Part shown: piece by piece, positions 20,201 through 31,931 of the stretch
How positions within the stretch are numbered: the first letter of the stretch is position 1
Layout: each line of letters starts with the position of its first letter
Assembly: GCA_036346255.1 (NCBI GenBank)
Contig: CM070628.1
Location: forward strand, 10,679,840 to 10,743,839
Source of the DNA: Ampelocalamus luodianensis
Taxonomy: Eukaryota > Streptophyta > Magnoliopsida > Poales > Poaceae
Direction: 5' to 3'
DNA length: 64,000 bases
Notes under the pieces: generated by a model
The model's input: the letters and a program-made list of their open reading frames with translations, nothing else
Databases searched by the model: none
What the model was told of the DNA's origin: nothing
Made by a program: the position numbers and the translations under genes

Positions 20201-22953
20201 TGTTAGACCGTGTGGTTAGGTCTAGTATATTTAAGGCGTGTGGTGTGTATAAACTCATGTCGATCAAATTGGGAAGAACTTGTGCCAGGAAAAAAATAGT
20301 ATTTTGGTCTTTGCATATGCAGGGTAACACGGAAACGATCGTGGTCTACGACGGTGACCAGGAGATGGCTTCGTGCGAAGTCATGGTCTAGAGGGTCAAG
20401 GATGCTGGAGGAGACAGTCGGGCTCGAGTTGGGGTGCATGGAGACCAAAGATGGACAATGCATGTTGGAGCTATAGAGGTGCGATCCAGAGGCTACGACA
20501 TGTGATAATTTTGGGGTGTCCAAAATTGATTTTGTAACCTGTTATAAAAGCCTACATATTGGGCACTAGGACTTTAGTGGACCCACTACTACAGAAAGCC
20601 TCATCACAGACGGTTCGGAACCGTCATCACGAGCGGTTTCCAAATGCGTAAAATCGTCTGTGATAACGAGCGGTTATCTGAGCGGTTTTGAGCGTGCGTG
20701 ATAAAACTATCACAAACTGTTGGAACAAGAGCGTGCGTGAAAGCGGCTATCGCGAGCGGTTGAACAAGAACCGTCTGTGATAATTGATTATCACGAGCGG
20801 TTCTTGTTCGAACCGTCTGTGATAGCTATTTTCCTGAGCGGCTCTTGTTCCGAACCGTTTGTGATAGCTTTTTTTATTGCAAAATAATATTGCCATTTCA
20901 TGGATACACTCATACACATACACTGCCATTTCCGAAGCCTCCCAAACATGGATTCATTGATACACATACATGGATTCCCAACTCCTAAGCCTCCCAATAA
21001 ATTTCTCAAGCCATGGATTCATGGATACACACATACACTCGATCATATACAAGTACCAATGTAGTAGAATGCGGAGGAGAATCTACAAATCTGGATATGA
21101 ATCTAACACAAGTACCACAAGCTCATACATACAAATCTGGATCTGAATCTAATAGAACCTCATATACAAAAGTACCAACAGAACCTCATATACCAGAGAC
21201 ATCGACGTTGGAGGAGGACTAGAGGAGCTCGGCGTCGGCGTTAGAGGAGGACTAGAGGAGGTCAGCGTTGGTGTCGGTGTCGACTCTCAGCTATTGGGGA
21301 GGAAGACCACGTCGAAGGTTGGGGACTGCGGGAGCAAGGGAGGACCGGATCCTGGAGGTGTAGCGGGGGCCAGGGAGCTGCGGGAGGACCGGAGGAGTAG
21401 CTACCAGCCGGTGCTCAGAGGAGGACCGTTGGAGCAAGGGAGGACCGAGCCGAGGAGGCGGGGCTGCGGAGTGCGAGGCGGCGCCCGAGAGGAGGTCGGC
21501 CATAATATATAAGGACATATTTTGCCTCCCGCGCACGCGTTCAAAATTTTCAAATTCCCGCGTTGCGAATCACAGACGGTTTCATACCAAAACCGTCCGT
21601 GATGACAAATCCTGAGCGGTTCGTATCACTAATAAATGCGTGATAAATAACTCATCACGAGCGGTTCTTAATACGAACGTGCGTGATATCTACCTCATCA
21701 CGAGCGGTTGGTATTAAGAGCGTGCGTGATTTGGATTTACCATGACTTGGAATCGAGTAAGAAAAATTTGAAGCCATGGTAAAATCAAAATCACTACGAT
21801 TGTTAATCCCAACCGTCGTGATGAGTACTTATCAGCGACGGTCAGTATCACGAACCATCTATGAAGTATCATAGGCGGTTCGTTATACTAACCGCTGCGT
21901 GATGAGGTGTCCTCATCACGAGCGGCTCCTTCTATCAGCGTCAGCGATCTTCCTGAGGCGGTTGGTAGAAGGAGCCGTCGTGATGAGGCACTATCACGAG
22001 CGGTTCTTATTATGAACCATCGCGAAGTATCCGAGCGGTTGGTAATAAGAACAAATGCGTGATGAGGCACTATCACAGATGGTTCCAAAGGGAACCGTCT
22101 GTATAAGTTCAACACAGACGACTCCTTTGGAACCGTCTGTGATGAGGCGTCTAGTATGACCTGTTTTGTAGTAGTGATCGTACGTGGGTGATTATGTGCC
22201 ATCGCTAAAAGGCCCGTTAGGGGTTCTAGGTTTATTTCTCACGTGTATGAGTTGTAGGGTATAAGTAGCTGGCGGCGGCTTGGCGCTGGGTAGCTGTTTT
22301 TCGGTGTTACGGCCAGCGCTTTTGTTCATGCATGGGAATAGAAAACAGATCTAGTAGTTTTTGTGCTTGCGCAAGCCATCCATCCACTGCTGTTTACTGC
22401 ATCATCGTTGCCGCATCAGATATGAGGCAGAGCGTGTAGAAGTGTGTAGAAGACATTCGGGTGTCAGTGTTTTGGTGGCGCATCGCCGCAAGATCCAATC
22501 CAGAGTGGGGCTGGGTGCAAGCGTGCGTAACAAGATGTAGATGTGCTTTTGCTGTGTTGTGTCATCAAGAGTGCAAAGAAAATAAAAAACAGAAATCGCC
22601 ATGTGGTTTTGACGGTTGTGCACAACATGATATAGTTCTTTTGCTATTGGGTGATTAAGAGCATGATTGACTTTTGTGCAGAGGGTCGTGGCTTTGACTG
22701 TTGTGGTTTTGTTAGTGCACGATCTGCAGCAAACATCAAGATCGAATCGTACTGGTATGCTTTGTTAGAGAAGGTTGCGATGCTGGTGATAGCGACCGTC
22801 ATCGATTCACATTGGATGTGTCCAATGTGAACGCAAGGGCGTAAGGCCGTGCGCGACGTGCGACGGGCTGCTTTGTTCATCACGGTAAGAAAATGGGTGC
22901 GAAAAATCTTACATAATCGTTCACCCCCTCTGCTTGCTATTAATGATCCTACA
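20201..22953 (+). repeat. Left (5') LTR of the gag-only element
   Basis: 1,157 bp of native LTR plus a 1,593-bp CACTA element and its 3-bp duplication. It matches 40118-41317 along its length. The right LTR has a short extra segment near 40142-40190 that the left copy lacks. Confidence 0.9.
20584..22176. mobile_element. Non-autonomous CACTA (En/Spm-type) element in the LTR
   Basis: The ends are CACTACTACAGAAA and (reverse complement) CACTACTACAAAAC. Flanking 3-bp duplication ACC/ATC; the uninterrupted LTR copy at 40528-40540 reads GTGGACCGTACG, which proves the insertion point. Long subterminal regions contain many copies of CGAGCGGTT, ACCGTCTGTGAT and GAGCGTGCGTGAT in both orientations, typical of CACTA transposase-binding arrays. 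20890-21530 is the non-repetitive core; I see no transposase domain. Confidence 0.9.
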
Positions 22954-22955
22954 AG

Positions 22956-22967
22956 TGGTATCAGAGC
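22956..22967 (+). other. Primer-binding site of the gag-only element
   Basis: TGGTATCAGAGC, complementary to the 3' end of initiator Met-tRNA, two bases after the LTR end. Confidence 0.9.
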
Positions 22968-23077
22968 GGGTTGCTATAGCGTCAGAGACGTATGTGAATC
23001 GTCCCCCCATGCTAAATGGTACTGATCTTACTTTTTGGATGTGTCTTATGTAAGATTATATTGAAGCTCAAGGTAGT

Positions 23078-26000
23078 TGTCGGGACCCAGAATTACGATT
23101 CTAGAACCCTCTGTGTATACTGCACTAGTCCAGGATCACGCTAGTGCACACAGGGTTAACACAGGTAAATATCGATCCACACAAGCGATAAATAAAGTAA
23201 ACGATTAGTTTGAATAACAAATAAGGGTTTTGACCTTATGGTCGAGTTTACACTTATTAAGCCACGCAGGGCTAACATGAAATAAAGCAGCAGCGGAACG
23301 GAAAACTCTAGCGTAGATCCCACCAATTCACCACAGGCAACCGACTGAGATCCAGACCTTAACGCACGATCAGCCTTCAACGAACTCCTCCTTGAAAGCA
23401 GGCGTAGACTCCTCCTCTTCTGTAGGTTTGGGCGCATGTTTTACAACAAGCGTGAGTACACAACGTACTATAAATCATACCACGAATGCAATGTATAGAT
23501 GTAGGCTTATTCCAAATAAAAGGCTTATGTGGTTCTTTTGCGTAAAAGCAACATTTGCAATTGAATACAATAATAGATTGAAAGCATAATTCAAAACAAA
23601 TAGACAATATTAATTTAACAGTTGTTTCCACAAAGACACATAGCTAAACAGATTATTTCACATAGCCATATGATTGAGGTCACACAGCTCCCATCCCACA
23701 TTTTATGAAAACTACCCCTCGTGTGAAATCCCCGAGCATGTCCATGACCGCGGACGCGGCTATTCGAATAGATTAATTAACACTCTGCAGAGGTTGTACA
23801 CTTTACCCACAAGATACAACTAGTGTAGCAAGCACCAATCGTAACAAAGCAGTTCGGAAACTTCATCTCAAACATTGACATTCCCGGTGTGCTTACAAAC
23901 GCTATACCACTCACATAGAATTGGTATAACACACATTGGACGGGAAGGCGATCGTCGCGATGCAACCACCAAGTAGTCACACCTCCACCTGTCACGACCT
24001 AACCTATCCACACGAACATCAATGCCGAGAATCCATAACTTACTAAGTTAGGCCCGTCCCATACCGGGCATGTGGTGCGTGCTGATGAAGGCTCGGTTCA
24101 ATGGCGCACAAAGTTAAGTCCTTAATTGACCAAGGCAAGACTTCCATGTTCTAACTAAGTCACAAAGATTATCATTCCCATCACATAGACCACCATGTCA
24201 CACAGTCTCCACCACTTGCCTCGGTCTAAATCCTTTACCACCCGGTTGGTTTTAGTGCAACACATGCCATCACGAAGTAATAACACATAGCACACGATTT
24301 TACACGAAGTTCCATAGTCACTTAGTCATAATTAATATTTGCAACTTACATATGATGTGAGACTCGTAGCATGGCTAAGAAACTCGTATCTAACCAACCC
24401 ACGTTGGTGCTATAATATTACCAACTAATAACCAATCTAGGGTGACAAGGAATTATGACATACAAGGCCAAAGTGTGATAGCAATTTGGATAATAACTAT
24501 GCCCAAAGCATTTAAATAAATAATTAAAGTAGAATGCATTAATTTAACACAAAGTAATTTGAAAACTGGGTTCAAGATGATCAAAGGTATGACTTGCCTT
24601 GGAAAGGTCTATGTACTGGTCTTGATCTTGGGGTGCTCCTTCTTCCACAAAATTTCCGACGAATAAGCGTCTACTCATAAACGAAACAAAAACAAACAAA
24701 ACAAATAAATAAGAGAGGCAAAACCAGCTCCAAAAATTAAATAAAAATCTCAGATAAATAGAGCTTGAATTTAGACAAATTTAGAAATTTGAATGGGCTC
24801 AATCGGAGTTAGGATGCAAAAGTTATGGGCTTTGGAAGATTGGAAATCTAAAAGAAACCCTAATTCTAATTTTCCAGAATTTCTGAATTATTTCTCAAAA
24901 GAAAAATCGGATTATTGCGCAATCTTTGGCGTCGTGAGATTTCCGGAAAAGAAATAATAAAAATAAATCTCTGACATGTGGGACCCACATGTCAGAGGCT
25001 AGGCTCACGGTGGACTAGGTCCACCGAGCCTCAACTCTGGAACGGTGGGCCTTGCGCGCACACGTGGCGGTGGTGGCGCCACGCATGCGACACGGAGGCA
25101 CGGCGTTGGCGTGGCGCCAGAGTGCTGCCGGCGTGGGCGGCGGCAAAGGCGGTGGTGCTCGGGTTCAGGGTCTCGCGACAGCGGCGATTCTCCGGCGGCG
25201 AGTGGTGCCGGAGGTAGAGGCGACACGAGGATCTCATCGGTGTGCTCACGGGTGCTCGGGGTGGCGAGTGGCGCGGCGAGCAAAGAGCGGCGGAGGGCCG
25301 GGCTCGGCGGGATCGGGCTCTGGCGGCGCTCCGGCAAAGCGGCGACCACGAGGTAGTCTGCTCCGTGCGATGCCGGCGGTGTAGACCCCGGCGCTCAAGC
25401 GGCGCGACGGCGGCGTCTGAGCTCGTCGGAGTTGGCGGCGGCGTGGGTGATCTCAGAGCTCTGCGGCGGCTAGGGTTCGTGCGGCGAAGGCGCTAGGGTT
25501 GGGATCACGGAGGCAGGGCTACCTCCGTTTTATACCGGAGGCACAGGAGAGTCCGAGGCACGAGCGCCCAAAGCGGAGGCGGCGGCGGAGATCGTATCCC
25601 TAACGGTTCGGGAGCGAAGCGGCGTGGCAAGCGGGACCCACACGTCGGTGGCTAGGGGTTAGGGCGGCGCGTGCGAAATGGTGCGGCTGCGAAACGGACT
25701 CAAGGATCGGGCCGTTGAATCTTGATCGGACGGCCCACAATCAAAGGAACATTCGGACCCCTCCGGTTACCTCACGCGCATCTAGCCGTTCATCCTTGAT
25801 CGGACGGTGGAGAACGAGCGAGGCGCTCGGAGAGAGAGAGAAGGCTGACATGCGGGCCCGCGTGTCGGTGAGAAGCTTGTGAGCGGTGGGCTTAGCATGG
25901 TGAATGGTGTGGCGGAGAGAATGGGCCGGGGTTTAGGAATAGGAATGGGTTTAGGCCCAAGGAATTATCTGAGATTATTAATAGGTTTTCTAATTTAGAA

Positions 26001-26266
26001 AATACCATAAATTCAAATGGGCAATAGAAAATAGCAAATGAACTCAGAAAAATTCTAGAAAAATCTAGAAAATATATCTGAGCACATAGAACCCAAATAA
26101 AATAGTTTTGACTATTGTTCATGTTGGGATTATTCACATTAAATATTTTTGATTGTAAAGTCCAATACTAAGCTTTTGAAATTAAATTCAAATAAAATCC
26201 AAATGGTGAATTTTCTCCCTACTAACTATTAAAAGATTTTTAAGCTCTGAAAATTGGGATGTTACA
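23078..26266 (-). repeat. 3' LTR of the gypsy element
   Basis: Pairs with 31932-35142. It contains a GC-rich block (25000-25700) also present in the partner (33880-34560), and short indels relative to it. Confidence 0.93.
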
Positions 26267-26280
26267 AACCTCCCCCCTTA
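26267..26280 (-). other. Polypurine tract of the gypsy element
   Basis: Minus-strand TAAGGGGGGAGGTT immediately upstream of the 3' LTR; it would prime plus-strand DNA synthesis. Confidence 0.85.
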
Positions 26281-26289
26281 AAGGAGTCT

Positions 26290-29200
26290 CGACCCCGAGA
26301 TTCAGGCTAGCTAGAGAAAAGGCTAGGAAACTCGGCTTTGGCTCTTCTTCACGCTCCCACGTTGCTTCTCCTTACAGTGGTTGCTCCTTGAACCTTGCAA
26401 AAGCGAGCAGTCTTGCTTACGGTGAGGCGCTCTGCGACATCCAAAATCTTAACTGGCTGCTCCTTGTAGGTAAGATCCTCTTTCAACTCAATTGATTCCA
26501 ACGGGGCTTGCTCTTCTGGCACACGAAGGCACTTCTTTAACTGCGAGACATGAAGGACATCATGTACTCCTGCTAACGCATGGCGGCTCAAGCGATAAGC
26601 AACTTCTTCACGGCGTTGCAAAATCTTGAATGGACCAACATACCTAGGGGCAAGCTTCCCTTTGGCATGAAACCTTTTGACACCTCTGGGCGGGGTCACT
26701 CGAAGATAAACAAAATCCTCGGGTTAAAAACTGAGATCACGGCGACGATTATCGGCATAGCTCTTACGCACGGGTGAGCTATCTTCAATCTTTCTCGATC
26801 ATGGCCACTTGCTCTTACGCTCTCGAATGATGTCCGACCGAAAGCGATCGTTCATTGTTTCTAACCAATTCAACGGGGTTCTCGAGCGCGGCCGTACAAA
26901 GCTTCAAATGGTGACATTTGTAGACTAGCAGTAACTATTGTTGTCGAAAATTTGCATACGGTAAACTTTTATCCCATCGAGTGGCATTTGCTAGAGCACA
27001 AGCTCTCGGCATATCCTCCAATATCGATTGACTCTTTGATCGCCCATCCGATGCGTGGATGATACGCGATCTTGAAATTCAAATGAGTGCCCAATGCTTC
27101 ATGCAAACTTTGCCAAAAACGAGAGGTGGCGAGATCCTCGATCGACACTATCTTCTTGGGCACACCGTACAACCGACAATTTTAGCCATGTACATTCGCA
27201 AGGCGATCTCACGAGTATGTGGTTTTGATTGGCGGAAATGGGCGACCTTGGTTAGGCGATCGACTATTACCCGGATCGAATCGTAACCGATTGGGTCTTG
27301 GGATAAACGGTGATAAAATCCATTCCGATCTCTTCCACTTCCATTACGGAATCTTGGTTGCGACAAACCTCTTTGGTCTCGGTGTTCGCCTTTACTTTAC
27401 GGCGGTGTCGCACAAGGCAACCAACTCTGCGACTTTCGTTTCAAATTTGGCCACAAAAATTTAGTCTTAACATCTGGTACATCTTGGTACTTCGGTGGAT
27501 CGAATACTTTGAGTCATGGGCTTCCTTTAAGATTAACTTTCTCGGACCATCGATATCGGTACGAGATCGACCATTAATCAGTATGTCTTGATCATCCTTG
27601 GTGAAATCTTTGAATTTCCCTTCTGCCATTTTGATCTTGATTTCTGACAACACGGGATCCTTTGGTTGTGCTTCACGAATCTGCTTCTCCAGGGTAGACT
27701 GTACTTCCAAATTGGCTACAAATTCTTCAGACACAACTTCTAACTTTAGCTTCTGAAATTCTTCATACAGTTCTGGGCAATTTTCCTTTACTTCCAAAGC
27801 ATTGCAGTAACTCTTACGACTTAGAGCGTCTGCGACTACGTTGGCTTTTTCGGGATGGTAGTGGATCCCAAGGTTATAATCCTTGATCAGTTCTAACCAT
27901 CTTCTCTACCTCATGTTCAAATCTGACTGGGTGAAGATGTACTTTAGACTCTTATGATCTGTGTAGACTTCACAGCGATTACCGATGAGGTAATGACGCC
28001 AAATCTTTAAAGCATGCACTACGACAGCTAATTCCAGATCATGAGTAGGGTAATTCTCTTCGTGAGGTCTCAACTGTCTTGATGCATAAGCGACAGCTCT
28101 TCCTTCTTGCATCAGGATGCATCCTAATCCTTGACGCGAAGCATCACAATAGATATCGAAATCCTTGCGAATATCTGGCAAAATCAACATTGAAGTGAAG
28201 TCAAACACTTCTTGATTCTTGAAAACTTTCCTCACGGTGGAGTCCAAGTGAACTTTTCTCCTTCTTCAACAATTGCGTAAGGGCTTAGCAATCGATGAGA
28301 ATCCTTCGATGAAATGGCGGTAATAACTGCCATTCCCAAGCTCGCGAATCGAGTCACGGTCTTGGGCTGCTCCCAATGTAACATTGCTTTAACTTTCTGG
28401 GGTCAATTGCTACTCCTCATTTGTCATCACATGACCAAGGAAATCCACTTCCTTCTTCCAAAATCACACTTACTGAACTTGGCATACGGTGATGCTCTCG
28501 GAGTTTTCAATATTATCCTTAAATGTTCTGGCGTGTTCTTCCTCCGACTTGGAGTACACGAATATCATCAATGAACACAACTACTGAACTTGTCCAAATA
28601 TTCCATGAATACTTTATTCATCATGTTCATGAAGTATGAAGGGCATTAGTCGGACCAAAGGACATGACTAAGAACTCATAATGTCCATACGAGTGTTGAG
28701 CGTGGTCTTGGTATATCCTTAGGACAAATCTTTGGTGGTGGTAACTTGATCGCAGTCGATCTTTGAGAATAATCCGGCTCCTTTCATCGATCAAGCGGAT
28801 CATCTATCAGGAGTAGTGGGTACTTGTTCTTGATGGTAACCGTTGAGAGAACGGTAATCAATACACATCCTCATACTTCCATCTTTCTTCTTGACAAACA
28901 ACACCGGTGCTCCCCATGGCGGCGAACTAGGTCTCACGAAACCTTTCTCAAGGAGTTCTTCTATCGCTTCTTCATCTCTACCAACTCATCGGCTGGCATC
29001 TGATAAGGTCTCTTTGAAATTGGTGATGTCCCTGGCACTAGGTCGATGACAAACTCAATGTCACGATCCGGTGGCATTCCTGGTAACTCCTCTGGAAACA
29101 CATCTGGGTATTCACGACCATGGTACTTCTTCCAAGGAAAGGGTCTTCAAGCTGTTTATTAGCAAATGTCCATCACGAACCGAGGTGGCTAGAAACTCTA

Positions 29201-29505
29201 CCTTGTTTCCTTTGGCGTCCTCATTATTCGACTCTTCGGCCACAATCTAGCACGACTTTGTGCTTGGATAACCAATCCATGCCAAGAATGACATCTAGGG
29301 TTTGGGTGTCTAGAACAATTAGGTTGGCTAGAAACTCAACTCCAGCTATGAGTAACTTAGCTCCTAAACATCCCACTCTAGTACTTAGCTCTGCTCGGTA
29401 TTGGACTACGAGTATGCTTAAGTTGCATAACTTCCAATTTATTCTTGGTTGCAAACATTCCAGAAACAAACGAATGTGAAGCTCCAGAATCAAATAAAGC
29501 GATCA
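26290..29505 (-). pseudogene. Gypsy pol (protease, RT, RNase H, integrase, chromodomain), decayed
   Basis: In element order: aspartic protease with ALFDSGASHSF (DSGA codons 29480-29491), then GMDWLSKH-type sequence. RT is recognisable from the PISKRPYQMP-type start (about 29020) and the FIDDI active-site motif (28564-28575). RNase H spans 28247-27906 with CDAS, DLELA and YTDHKSLKY. The integrase zinc-binding region contains HRSTKMYQ (about 27460-27510), and its core contains VIVDRLTKVAHF and RFWQSLHEALGTHL (27270-27040). A C-terminal LHVSQLKKCLRVP block (26699-26349) leads into a chromodomain-like KILDVAERLT-VQ-WEREEE tail that changes frame near 26380. Frameshifts and stops fall between nearly every domain, so no polyprotein can be produced. 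Only protease remnants, RNase H and the C-terminus are long open frames. Confidence 0.88.
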
Positions 29506-29515
29506 CGATCTTGAG

Positions 29516-30733
29516 TTAACGGAAACTTACCCGATCGACGTCGGTGATTCTGGGCTCCTTCGAGTGGCGTGGTTGACACGGCCTCGATCCGGATCGTGGT
29601 GCTCCTCCGGACCGCAACGTGAAGCTCCTGGTTGATGCACGTGCTGGCGTCTTGGATGGAGTAGCTCCAAGGTTGAAGCGTACTGGCGTGATTGTTCCCC
29701 TTTGCGGACACTGGTTGGCAAAATGTCCCGGCTGACGACAGGCGTAACAGACCTTTGGTGCGCTCTGCTGGTTGCTTCCTGAATTGGGGTTGACAGGTGA
29801 AGGGTTGCGGAAGTTACGAGCAAGCTGGACGGCGCGAAGTTGGTGCGGAGTGCTCTGAGCGAAGTGCAGGGTGAAACACATTGGCTGTCTTTGCTTTGTT
29901 CTTGCCCTCTGCTGTGATTGATGGTTCCCATGCTGAGCCATCCGGCGTTTGCGGTTATCCTCCAGTTCCTTGCGTTTGTCCTCTAGAACAAAGGCTTTTT
30001 TGACCAGCTCTTGGAAATCAGGAAAAGTATGGGCGATCAAACTGACTTGTAGTCCCGTGTTTAGTCCCTTCAAAAAGTGACTCTGGCGAGCCTTGTCCGT
30101 GGCTACATCTTCTGCTGCATAGCGAGCTAGCTGAGAAAACTTGTTGAGGTAGTCAGACACTAACATAGCTCCTTGCTTGAGAGCGCGGAACTCATCCTTT
30201 TTCAGATCGATAATTCCTTCTGGTACATGATCTTTGGCGGAAGCGCGAAAATTCTTCAGGTGATATCTGTGGCGTTTCATGCGCGGCACGAAGTTCTCCA
30301 CCATTCGGCGGTGCCTTCCATCGGTGAGTGGCATCGAGAACCTTTTCACGATCGGCTGCTTTGGGTGATCGGCGGCTTCCTTCGATAACTCGAGCCAATC
30401 ATCCGCTTCCCGCGGAGAGCGTGTCAGGAAAATGTTGGTGGGCGAGTCCTCATAAATTCTCGCAAGTTTGGATGGTCCATGGTGACCATGAGCGGTGGGC
30501 TCCATCTGTTGATTGTTGTTGTTGGCCTGGTTGTTCATAGCTTGCATCTGAGTCATCATAGTGTTCATCAGCCGAGTCTGTGCTGCCATGAAAGCTCCAA
30601 AGTTCCGCAAGTCAATTGGGGGTGGTTGTGGCGGAACTGCTCCTGCAGCTGGTTGCTCAATGCTTCTCGGTGCTGGGGTACCGGAACCACTTGCAGCAGT
30701 CTGACGAGTTTGAACCATCTGGCGAAGCTCCAT
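29516..30733 (-). pseudogene. Gypsy gag, partly open (405 codons)
   Basis: A capsid-type retrotransposon gag. A Gln/Pro-rich N-terminus (MVQTRQTAASGSGTPAP) is followed by LRNFGAFMAAQTRLMNTMMTQ. The retrotrans_gag core contains DDWL and FKGL/LKGLNTGLQVSL motifs (interrupted by local frame wobble around 30240-30420). A single zinc knuckle CYACRQPGHFANQC lies near 29709-29750. The last about 50 codons (after 29690) look out of frame, ending in a stop at 29516 just before the protease region. Met at 30718 (MVQT) is a more natural start than the one at 30733. Confidence 0.82.
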
Positions 30734-30990
30734 GGGTTAGATAAGGTAGCAAGCACAAGATAAGTTGAGAACTAAGCAGGGGTAGGTTAAACCCAACAAA
30801 ACAAAGCTCAAGAAACTCAAATGAAATACCTTTATTACTTAGGGTCTTAGCATGGCTGCAACAAATGCCTAAGGGCCTTTGCAGCTCATACTCGCACACA
30901 AAAAGAAACAACGACCTAAGCACATAAAACTACGCCTAAAGGCGACTCACTAAGCCAAGGCGGCTAAGCACAAAATCGAGACTACGACCA

Positions 30991-31716
30991 CTACTCGAAA
31001 GCCTCCACAACGCGGCGCGCTCGGCGGTGTGGACTCGGAGTGAGCGGCATCTTGGCAACCGATCCGATGCCACAGGCGTGCGGCGAGGCAGCGTTCAGTG
31101 CTGGCCGGCTCGGCTGGCTCCTCTGCCTCTGCATCTTCTTGGGCTCAAGCGGGCCTTCCTCGGATCTTCTTGAGAATCCTCCTCGGGTCTTCCTCTTCTT
31201 GGGGACTTGGTCGTAGAGGATCTCTTGCAGTGGCGACCTTCTCTTGACTCTGCAAGGCTTCATAGACATGATCCGGCTCCGTGATGGTTCTCTCCAAGGC
31301 TTCCTCTGGCGGCCACGAATCGGGCGAGTGCACGGCCGTAGCGTTGCTCTCTCATACGTGGGCGGGTAGCGTCTTTGGCAAGTCCACGGTGCGGCTACAG
31401 GGTGGTAACGGAAGGCGGTGTCCCTGAAGCTCCGTGCGTAGATGTTGCAGATACGCAGCATGGCCAAGCGCGACGACTCCTGGATACCTTCCAGCCAAGT
31501 GATCTTCCTCACAGAGACGTGCGAAGGTTGGCTTGCCTTGTCGTTCCTCCTGGCATAGATTGTCAGGCGACAAATCACTCCACGGTTTTGTCCATTCACC
31601 GTCCAGTTGTTGCCGACGTACAGCGGACGATCAAAACCTCCAAGAACCTGGAGCAACTTCCAAAGCTCGGCGACATACCCTCCAGTGCACTCACCATAGC
31701 TCTGAAGGCGAGGCAT
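30991..31716 (-). CDS. Extra sense-strand ORF in the gypsy leader, upstream of gag (241 codons)
   Basis: It lies between the PBS and gag on the element's coding strand. It begins MPRLQSYGECTGGYVAELWK and contains LLQVLGGFDRPLYVGNNW, ICRLTIYARRND, SHVSVRKITWLEGIQ and LAMLRICNIYAR. The first about 120 codons look like real protein. From about 31335 to 31150 an alternative frame (EEALERTITEPDHVYEALQS, a coiled-coil-like run) looks more natural than the open one, suggesting two compensating frameshifts. The end is basic and Ser/Pro-rich. I know of additional ORFs before gag in some plant gypsy elements but no assigned function. Calling it coding is inference from length and composition. Confidence 0.55.
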   Translation of the reverse strand: MPRLQSYGECTGGYVAELWKLLQVLGGFDRPLYVGNNWTVNGQNRGVICRLTIYARRNDKASQPSHVSVRKITWLEGIQESSRLAMLRICNIYARSFRDTAFRYHPVAAPWTCQRRYPPTYERATLRPCTRPIRGRQRKPWREPSRSRIMSMKPCRVKRRSPLQEILYDQVPKKRKTRGGFSRRSEEGPLEPKKMQRQRSQPSRPALNAASPHACGIGSVAKMPLTPSPHRRARRVVEAFE

Positions 31717-31914
31717 CTGTCAAGACAGACGAACAGGGTAAGAGCAACTTTAAAACAGCGGGGAGAGAAAAGATTATAGCAAAAGTTGAGGCAAGAGAGA
31801 TATGAGGAGAGTTAAGCAATCAATTAACCTTGTAAGTTAATTTTCCTTTTAGAAAATAATTTGGACACTCTAAAGACGGCCAATCTAACTAAGGTCAAGA
31901 CCTACAGTCAGTAT

Positions 31915-31927
31915 GGCTCTGATACCA
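31915..31927 (-). other. Primer-binding site of the gypsy element
   Basis: Minus-strand TGGTATCAGAGCC, complementary to initiator Met-tRNA, four bases inside the 5' LTR. Confidence 0.93.
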
Positions 31928-31931
31928 CCTC

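Noticed and set aside
20203..20523. 106-codon minus frame (also 40149-40481) as a conserved antisense gene
   Set aside because: Conserved between two sites only because both are LTR copies of the same element.
22956..22967. tRNA-like match
   Set aside because: It is a 12-base primer-binding site complementary to tRNA, as is 31915-31927; no tRNA gene cloverleaf is present.
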